This document shows positions 58,101-64,000 of a stretch of DNA of 64,000 nt, piece by piece. Every line of letters begins with the position of its first letter. The stretch's first letter is position 1. The translations under genes were made by a program, and so were the position numbers. The notes under the pieces are model-generated. The model searched no databases and was not told the DNA's origin. It worked only from the letters and a program-made list of their open reading frames with translations. The stretch comes from Sediminibacterium sp. C3 (GTDB lineage Bacteria; Bacteroidota; Bacteroidia; Chitinophagales; Chitinophagaceae), in NCBI RefSeq assembly GCF_000508085.1, contig NZ_KI669560.1, positions 2,421,815 through 2,485,814 of the forward strand, in the 5' to 3' direction.

Positions 58101-60554
58101 ATGAAGCCTTTGTTTGTTGAAGTGATTATTCCCCTTGCCCTGCCTAAAAACTATACATGGAAGGTGCCTGAACAATTTCAGGAATCCATTGCTCCGGGCA
58201 TTCGGGTGGAAGTAGCACTCAGAAAAAACAAACGATACGCCGGGATTGTAAAAAAAGTACTGACCGAAATTCCTGATGGCTTACATCCCGCTCCGGTACT
58301 GAATATTCTGGATACACAACCGGTTGTACACGCCGAACAATTACAGCTTTGGGAATGGATTGCCCAATACTATATGTGTTCTGAAGGGGAAGTGATGCAG
58401 GCGGCTATTCCTGCCAATTTAAAATTGTCCAGCGAAAGTATCTTACAATGGAACGAAGAAAGAAGTCTTGATTTCAGCGACCTAACCGATGCTGAATTTA
58501 TTGTGGCTGAAGCATTGGAGATTAAGGGCGAATTAAAAATCAGCGAAGTTCAGCAATTACTCGATACGCATAACACATACCCGGTTGTAAAAAAGCTGGT
58601 AGAGAAAGGAGTTTGCTATGTTTGGGAGGAACTCAAGGAAAAATACAAGCAAAAAACAGAGACTTATATTTTATTGCATCCACAGTATGCAATAGAAGAA
58701 CAGCTGGAACAACTTTTAAACAACTGGAGCAGGGCACCCAAACAAATGGAATTGCTGCTGGCCTATTTGCATTTAAAAAACACAATCGGCATTGTTACGC
58801 AGCCTGAATTGCTGAAAAAAGCCAGTGCAAGCGCGGCACAATTAAAAGGATTAATTGAGAAGGGAATATTGATTGCTGAAAAAAGAAATGCTGATAGACT
58901 GCCTTCTCTTCCCAAACTCTTGCAACTAGACTTTACCCTTTCCCCTGCTCAGGAAAAAGCACTGGAAGAAATCCGCTCAAGTTTTGAAAGCAAATCTGTT
59001 TGTTTGTTACACGGCATTACTGCCAGTGGAAAAACACAGTTGTACATGAAGTTGATTGAAGAGCAAATACAACTGGGAAAACAAGTTTTGTATCTTTTAC
59101 CGGAAATTGCATTAACGGCTCAGATGATCCGCAGATTACAGAAAAGTCTGGGAGGGCATATTGCCATTTACCACTCCAAATTCAACCCAAATGAACGCGT
59201 CGAGATCTGGAATAAAATAAATTCTGGTGAAACGAAAGTAGTATTGGGTGCCCGATCTGCCTTGTTTTTGCCCTTCCATAATTTAGGAATGGTTATTTGC
59301 GATGAAGAGCACGATGCCTCATACAAACAACAGGACCCTGCACCCAGATACCATAGCCGTGATACTGCCATTTATTATGCTTCTCTGTTCAAAGCAAAAG
59401 TATTGTTGGGTTCGGCAACCCCTTCCATTGAAAGCTACTACAATGTTGAACAGGGGAAATATGGCCTGGTAACTTTAGCAGAAAGATTTGCAGATGTGGC
59501 ACTCCCTGAAATTCAACTGATTGATCTGAAGAAAATACCTGCAAAAGAAAGAAGTGCAAAGCCCTTGTCCGATGAACTGCTGGCTGCTATTCAGCAAACA
59601 TTAAACAACAAGAAACAAGTAATACTTTTTCAGAACAGAAGAGGTTATGCTCCTTATCTGCTCTGTGATACCTGCGGATGGATACCGCATTGTAATCATT
59701 GCGATGTTACCCTTACTTTTCATAAAGCTAAACATAAATTATCCTGTCATTACTGTGGCACCATCTATCCCCTGCTTCAAACCTGTCATGCCTGTGGCAG
59801 CCATCATTTTATTCAGAAAAATTTTGGCACAGAAAAAATAGAAGAACTGGTAGCAGAAGCTTTTCCGGAAGCCGTAATTGCAAGAATGGATTATGATACC
59901 ATCCGTGGCAAACACGATCACGACAATCTCATTAAACAATTTGAGCAACATAAGATTCACATACTGGTTGGTACGCAGATGGTAGTAAAAGGACTTGATT
60001 TTGAAAAAGTAAGTCTGGTAGGTATTGTAGACGCCGATGGCATTTTAAACTTCACTGACTTCCGGGTTAATGAAAGGGCCTATCAGTTGATGGAACAGGT
60101 TAGCGGAAGAGCAGGCAGAAAAGATGGACTGGGCAAAGTACTGGTTCAGGTTAGCAATCTGCATCATCCGGTACTTCCTTTTGTACAACAACACCATTAT
60201 CAAGGATTGTATCAATTTGAAATTAGCAATAGAAAAGAATTCCATTATCCCCCATTTACCAGATTGATTCAAATTATTTTTAAACACAAGGATAAACAGA
60301 TTGCAGAAGAAGCTGCCCATATCATGAAACAAGGGCTGCATTCTTTATACGGTAATTTCATAAATGGCCCTTCTCAACCGGTTGTAGACAGAATCCGGAA
60401 CCAATACCTTTGGGAATTATTGATTAAATTACCCAAAGACGCCAATACGGTTCTATCCTGCAAAAGAGCCATACAGCAGCAAATGCTCATATTGCACACG
60501 AATCAGCGTTACAGATCTGTTCATATCATTCCAAACACCGACCCTGTTTATTAA
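58101..60554 (+). CDS. priA: Primosomal replication restart helicase PriA
   Basis: This 817-residue DNA helicase reloads the replisome at stalled forks. It has an N-terminal DNA-binding domain, Walker A GITASGKTQLYMKL near 310, the DEEH box (VICDEEHDASYKQQDP) and zinc-binding cysteine pairs between 535 and 575 (CDTCGWIPHCNHCDV, CHYCG, CHACG). The helicase C-terminal part includes LVGTQMVVKGLDFEKV and QVSGRAGRKDG. The length is usual for Bacteroidota. Confidence 0.96.
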   Translation: MKPLFVEVIIPLALPKNYTWKVPEQFQESIAPGIRVEVALRKNKRYAGIVKKVLTEIPDGLHPAPVLNILDTQPVVHAEQLQLWEWIAQYYMCSEGEVMQAAIPANLKLSSESILQWNEERSLDFSDLTDAEFIVAEALEIKGELKISEVQQLLDTHNTYPVVKKLVEKGVCYVWEELKEKYKQKTETYILLHPQYAIEEQLEQLLNNWSRAPKQMELLLAYLHLKNTIGIVTQPELLKKASASAAQLKGLIEKGILIAEKRNADRLPSLPKLLQLDFTLSPAQEKALEEIRSSFESKSVCLLHGITASGKTQLYMKLIEEQIQLGKQVLYLLPEIALTAQMIRRLQKSLGGHIAIYHSKFNPNERVEIWNKINSGETKVVLGARSALFLPFHNLGMVICDEEHDASYKQQDPAPRYHSRDTAIYYASLFKAKVLLGSATPSIESYYNVEQGKYGLVTLAERFADVALPEIQLIDLKKIPAKERSAKPLSDELLAAIQQTLNNKKQVILFQNRRGYAPYLLCDTCGWIPHCNHCDVTLTFHKAKHKLSCHYCGTIYPLLQTCHACGSHHFIQKNFGTEKIEELVAEAFPEAVIARMDYDTIRGKHDHDNLIKQFEQHKIHILVGTQMVVKGLDFEKVSLVGIVDADGILNFTDFRVNERAYQLMEQVSGRAGRKDGLGKVLVQVSNLHHPVLPFVQQHHYQGLYQFEISNRKEFHYPPFTRLIQIIFKHKDKQIAEEAAHIMKQGLHSLYGNFINGPSQPVVDRIRNQYLWELLIKLPKDANTVLSCKRAIQQQMLILHTNQRYRSVHIIPNTDPVY

Positions 60555-60556
60555 AA

Positions 60557-61579
60557 ATGAAAAAAATAGCATCTAATTTTTCTTTGCAAACCCACAACAG
60601 CTTTGGGGTAGATGTTTTGGCCAGACATTTTGTATCAGCAGATAGCCTAAACGAAATACAAGAAATATTAGAATGGAATAAAATACAACAACAACGATTG
60701 CTAATATTGGGTGGCGGAAGCAATGTACTATTTACCCATGACTATGACGGACTGGTTCTACAGAATAATGTAAAGGGCATCAGCAAAATAAAAGAAGATG
60801 ACAACTTTGTTTACATCAAAGCGATGGCAGGAGAAAACTGGCATTCCTTTGTGCAGTATTGTGTTAACAATAAATACCAGGGAATTGAAAATCTAAGCCT
60901 GATACCTGGCAATGTGGGTGCTTCTCCTATGCAAAATATTGGGGCTTATGGTGTTGAAATAAAAGACGTTTTTGAAAGTTTGGAAGCGTTGCATTTACCC
61001 GATGGGGAAATGGTTTCTTTTTCCCATGCCCAATGTAAATTCGGATACAGGGAAAGTATTTTCAAACAATCGCTGCGCAATCAGTTCCTGATTGTTTCAG
61101 TTACCTATAAATTAAGGAAGCAACCTAAGTTCACAGTTAGTTATGGAAATATTGAACAGGCACTGGAACAAATGGGTGTAAAGGAATTGAGCATTGAAGC
61201 CATTGCAAGGGCAGTCATTCAGATTCGTCAAAGCAAATTACCTGACCCTAACAAGATTGGTAATGCCGGCAGCTTTTTTAAGAACCCAATCATCCATCAA
61301 ACCTTTTATGAAGCACTTCAGAAATTATATCCTGGGATTCCTGGTTTTCCAGGCAACGATAAGTTCATGACCAAAGTGCCGGCTGCCTGGTTGATAGAAC
61401 AAACCGGTTGGAAAGGATTTAGAAATGGAGACGTAGGATGTTACCCACTGCAGCCATTGGTATTGGTAAATTATGGAAAAGCAACTGGCACTGAAATCTA
61501 TGCATTGTCCAGCGAAATTATTGAGAGTGTACAGGAGAAATTCGGAATCCTTTTAGAGAGAGAAGTGAATATTTACTAA
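60557..61579 (+). CDS. murB: UDP-N-acetylenolpyruvoylglucosamine reductase
   Basis: This 340-residue FAD enzyme makes UDP-MurNAc for peptidoglycan. The FAD domain shows LGGGSNVLF and IPGNVGASPMQNIGAYGVE. The catalytic Ser lies in GNAGSFFKNP and the C-terminal part includes AAWLIEQTGWKGFR. The length and the extra loop fit type I MurB. It starts 2 bp after priA and ends 2 bp before the convergent miaA gene. Confidence 0.96.
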   Translation: MKKIASNFSLQTHNSFGVDVLARHFVSADSLNEIQEILEWNKIQQQRLLILGGGSNVLFTHDYDGLVLQNNVKGISKIKEDDNFVYIKAMAGENWHSFVQYCVNNKYQGIENLSLIPGNVGASPMQNIGAYGVEIKDVFESLEALHLPDGEMVSFSHAQCKFGYRESIFKQSLRNQFLIVSVTYKLRKQPKFTVSYGNIEQALEQMGVKELSIEAIARAVIQIRQSKLPDPNKIGNAGSFFKNPIIHQTFYEALQKLYPGIPGFPGNDKFMTKVPAAWLIEQTGWKGFRNGDVGCYPLQPLVLVNYGKATGTEIYALSSEIIESVQEKFGILLEREVNIY

Positions 61580-61581
61580 AC

Positions 61582-62523
61582 TTAGCCTTCAATCACTCGC
61601 GATAGTATGTTTTCCATTGGAAGAACACCTGCATTGTACCAAACAAATTCCGGATCTTTTTTAAACCAGGTCAACTGGCGCTTGGCATACTGGCGGGTAT
61701 GTATTTTAATTTGTTCTATGGCCTGCTCTTTGGATATTTTGCCATCCATATAATCAAATACTTCCTTATACCCCACTGTCTGCAAAGCAGTTTGATTGCG
61801 ATAATCTATTACAGAAGCTGCCTCTTCAAACAATTCGGCCGCCACCATTTCATCTACCCGCTGATGAATTCTTTTGGTCAGTAATTCCATCGGCATTTCT
61901 AAACCAATTTTTATTATGCGAAAGGGTCGTTCTTTTTTGGTGGCATTTCTGAAATGAAGAATCGATTGACCGGTTGCATTTAATACTTCCAATGCGCGCA
62001 TCAAACGCTGTGGATTCATTTGCTCAGCCACATCCCAGAAAGCCGGGTCTCTGTGTTTAATTTCAGATTGAAGCCAAATCAAGCCTTTGGCTTCGTAAGA
62101 TGCTATAATGGATTCCCGGATGGCAGGATCAATGGTTGGCATGGGATCGATTCCTTCACAAAAAGCCTTGATATACAATCCGGTTCCCCCAACCATCACA
62201 ACAGCTCCGTGTTGCTTCAATAATTCATCGGTCTTTTGCAGTGCAAATTGTTCAAAATAAGCGGCATTCAAATTTTCACTAATGGAATGATCTGCAATAA
62301 AATAGTGCTTTACTGCAGTCAATTCAGCATCACTGGGCCTTGCCACACCAATCAACAGTTCTTTAAAACATTGTCTGGAATCTGCAGAAATGATAGAAGT
62401 ACCCAGGCGCTTTGCCAGTTCAATAGCGAATGTTGTTTTGCCAACAGCCGTTGGGCCTGCAACTATGTATACGGTAGGTTTAGTCTTCAAAATCGTCTCT
62501 TTGTTCTTCACCACCAAATCCAT
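61582..62523 (-). CDS. miaA: tRNA dimethylallyltransferase
   Basis: This enzyme of about 300 residues adds an isopentenyl group to A37 of tRNAs reading UNN codons. It has the P-loop AGPTAVGKTTFAIELA, SADSRQCFKE, GGTGLYIKA and the C-terminal RQYAKRQLTWFKKDP. The start is uncertain: I give an ATG (62523) overlapping the upstream gene by 44 bp. Homology begins about 15 residues later, and a TTG at 62490 (LKTKPTVYIVAG) gives an 11-bp overlap and may be the real start. Confidence 0.93.
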   Translation of the reverse strand: MDLVVKNKETILKTKPTVYIVAGPTAVGKTTFAIELAKRLGTSIISADSRQCFKELLIGVARPSDAELTAVKHYFIADHSISENLNAAYFEQFALQKTDELLKQHGAVVMVGGTGLYIKAFCEGIDPMPTIDPAIRESIIASYEAKGLIWLQSEIKHRDPAFWDVAEQMNPQRLMRALEVLNATGQSILHFRNATKKERPFRIIKIGLEMPMELLTKRIHQRVDEMVAAELFEEAASVIDYRNQTALQTVGYKEVFDYMDGKISKEQAIEQIKIHTRQYAKRQLTWFKKDPEFVWYNAGVLPMENILSRVIEG

Positions 62524-63058
62524 CATCATCTCCGTCCGCTTCACTGGCAGCTTCTTCCCCTTCTTCGCCAAAGCCCTCTGTGGCTTCGTTCAGATCATAC
62601 TTCTCCTCTATATCAGCAAACTTATCTCCCAACAAACTTTTAGTACCGTATTGCTGTGGACCAATACCTTCCACCCGGGTAACAGAAGGATAGCTTAGTT
62701 TGGGATTTTCTTCTTTATTCACACTAATCAGGGCCACTAAAAACGTCCAACCCTTGGTAAAATCGTATTCGTAAATGAATTTCTGGTTTACATCCTGAAT
62801 TTCAGAACCAATGGTTGTTTCAGCCATCAACAAAGGATCTACCCGATAGGCCTTATTGTATTTTTCAAAACTTATTTCCCTTCCCTTTAACCAGTTGTCG
62901 TTGCTTCTGTAAAAGGTTGCCTGGTGTTTGGTATCAAACTCAAAAGCCTTTAAAATAGCAAAATGCAAATCAAGAAAATACTGTGTATGCTTTATTACCA
63001 CGTCTCTGTATACTGCATCATCCTCTTCCAGGTATATTCTAAATTTTAAAATTGCCAT
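62480..63058 (-). CDS. pRiA4b ORF-3-like / IS1096 passenger-type protein
   Basis: This 192-residue protein resembles the pRiA4b ORF-3 family (PF07929): FRIYLEEDDAVYRDVVIKHTQ at the start, then DLHFAILKAFEFDTKHQATFY and YEYDFTKGWTFLVAL. The last 35 residues are almost all acidic or Gly (EEGEEAASEADGDDDGFGGE) and likely disordered. The family occurs both on mobile elements and as a stable chromosomal gene in this phylum; the role is unknown. It overlaps miaA and is probably co-transcribed. Confidence 0.78.
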   Translation of the reverse strand: MAILKFRIYLEEDDAVYRDVVIKHTQYFLDLHFAILKAFEFDTKHQATFYRSNDNWLKGREISFEKYNKAYRVDPLLMAETTIGSEIQDVNQKFIYEYDFTKGWTFLVALISVNKEENPKLSYPSVTRVEGIGPQQYGTKSLLGDKFADIEEKYDLNEATEGFGEEGEEAASEADGDDDGFGGEEQRDDFED

Positions 63059-63121
63059 TCCGCCGGTTTTATTGATTAGTGCTTAATGAATATTGTTCGT
63101 AACAAAGGTGCAAAATAGCGA

Positions 63122-64000
63122 TTATTTAACGGGTTTCAGGTTCAATTCCGCTCCTTTTTCTAACATAAAGGCATAGGCTGCTTCCAGTTGATTGGGGATA
63201 ATCCCGTCCAGGATGGCTTCTCTGATGGCATCCTTTAAAATCCCTACCTGCTTACCCGGATTTAATCCAAATACGTCCATAATCAGCTCCCCGGTAATGG
63301 GAGGCTGCCAGTTTCTCAGCTGATCTTTGGCTTCCACTTCTGACATCCGCTCTTTTACCAACTCAAAATTCTGGAGATACCGCTGTACTTTTTGTTTGTT
63401 CTTGCTGGTAATATCTGCAGCACATAACTTCATTAAATCATCAATATCCTCTCCCGCATCGAACAACAATCTTCTTACAGCGCTATCGGTTATATTTTCC
63501 TTGGTTAAACTGATGGGGCGTAAATGCAGCAGCACCAGTTTCTGCACATATTTCATGGGTTCATGCAATGGCAGTTTCAATTTGGAAAAAATTTTAGGAA
63601 CCATTCTTGCACCTACCACTTCATGTCCATGAAAAGTCCAGCCATGACCTTCTTCAAATTTTTTGGTAGCTGGTTTGCCAATATCATGCAAGAGTGCTGC
63701 CCAGCGCAACCAGAGCGAATCTGTATGCGGAACAATATTATCCAACACTTGCAGGGTATGATAAAAATTATCTTTATGCCCTTTTCCTTCAATATACACG
63801 GCTCCGTGCAAATCTACCATCTGTGGAAAAATGGCCTTCAATAAGCCCGATTTGAACAATAAATCCCAACCAATAGAAGGTTGGGCACTCATCATGATTT
63901 TGTTCAACTCATCTGTAATTCTTTCCTGACTCACAATTTTCATGCGATGCACATTCTCTCCAATTGCATTGAAAGTTTCTGGCGCAATGCTGAAATTAAG
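63122..64000 (-). CDS. CCA-adding enzyme / HD-domain tRNA nucleotidyltransferase (3' part)
   Basis: The open frame runs without a stop to the window edge, so the 5' part of the gene is missing. The visible 292 codons begin in the tRNA-binding region (SIAPETFNAIGENVHRMKIVSQERITDELNKI) and continue into an HD domain (HTLQVLDNIV, LRWAALLHDIGKPAT, FHGHEVVGARM). This is the C-terminal layout of bacterial CCA tRNA nucleotidyltransferases with an HD domain, which add or repair the 3' CCA end. The nucleotidyltransferase head cannot be seen here. Confidence 0.9.
   Translation of the reverse strand, partial: LNFSIAPETFNAIGENVHRMKIVSQERITDELNKIMMSAQPSIGWDLLFKSGLLKAIFPQMVDLHGAVYIEGKGHKDNFYHTLQVLDNIVPHTDSLWLRWAALLHDIGKPATKKFEEGHGWTFHGHEVVGARMVPKIFSKLKLPLHEPMKYVQKLVLLHLRPISLTKENITDSAVRRLLFDAGEDIDDLMKLCAADITSKNKQKVQRYLQNFELVKERMSEVEAKDQLRNWQPPITGELIMDVFGLNPGKQVGILKDAIREAILDGIIPNQLEAAYAFMLEKGAELNLKPVK

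Noticed and set aside
62480..63058. Mobile element carrying the pRiA4b ORF-3-like gene
   Set aside because: No transposase or inverted repeats are nearby and the gene is packed against miaA, so it looks like a stable chromosomal gene.
1..64000. tRNA, rRNA, CRISPR arrays or riboswitches
   Set aside because: Reading the gaps on both strands showed no cloverleaf, array of spaced repeats or recognisable riboswitch core; most gaps are shorter than 150 bp.

Overview
The window looks like a chromosomal segment of a Bacteroidota bacterium, most likely a Chitinophagaceae relative. The evidence is a SusC/SusD pair, TonB receptors, Bacteroidota-only families (DUF5690, SusD-like lipoproteins, exported proteins ending their signals in AQ), TAnnTTTG-type promoter boxes, moderately AT-rich DNA and few Shine-Dalgarno motifs. 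No tRNA, rRNA or CRISPR array was seen. The last gene runs off the right edge.

Left accessory region (1-8.3 kb): an IS30-family element sits directly upstream of a two-gene unit. The first gene encodes a 2088-residue protein with an N-terminal PD-(D/E)xK-like nuclease region, a STAND-type NTPase core and a very long helical and C-terminal sensor-like part. The second is an overlapping 240-residue gene of unknown function. This has the architecture of nuclease-STAND (Avs-like) antiphage systems and is the best candidate for a little-known system here.

Redox and nitric oxide region (8.3-14.8 kb): a minus-strand set (DGC-domain protein, hotdog thioesterase, two-subunit molybdenum hydroxylase with a Tat signal, FMN-dependent PNPOx-like protein) diverges from a norC-norB-Rrf2 operon. 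The 44-bp gap between them holds an imperfect palindrome over the -7 box, a likely operator for the Rrf2 (NsrR-like) regulator. norB is split by a one-base deletion in an A5 tract.

Phosphorus region (14.8-31.1 kb), all minus strand: a PhnZ-type HD oxygenase, a phosphonatase-like hydrolase, a DUF5690 membrane transporter, a TIGR03364-like FAD oxidoreductase, SusC, SusD, an exported YncE-propeller/phosphoesterase (frameshifted), a TonB receptor and a Dld/GlpC-type FAD/Fe-S dehydrogenase. Upstream of susC lie four tandem 11-bp repeats with the geometry of a PHO box next to an exact TAnnTTTG box. I infer an outer-membrane-to-cytoplasm organophosphonate scavenging system.

Housekeeping region (31.2-64 kb): CtpA protease, a peptidoglycan-recycling pair (sugar kinase and murQ) plus a distant NamZ-like muramidase, dienelactone hydrolase, ABC ATPase, class V aminotransferase, ChaN-like and M28 exported proteins, hutU, etfBA, a bifunctional-nuclease protein, ispE, gltBD, plsC-priA-murB, miaA and the 3' part of a CCA-adding enzyme gene. 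A DUF3817 gene is also frameshifted. Three simple frameshifts in one window raise the question of residual assembly errors versus real gene decay.
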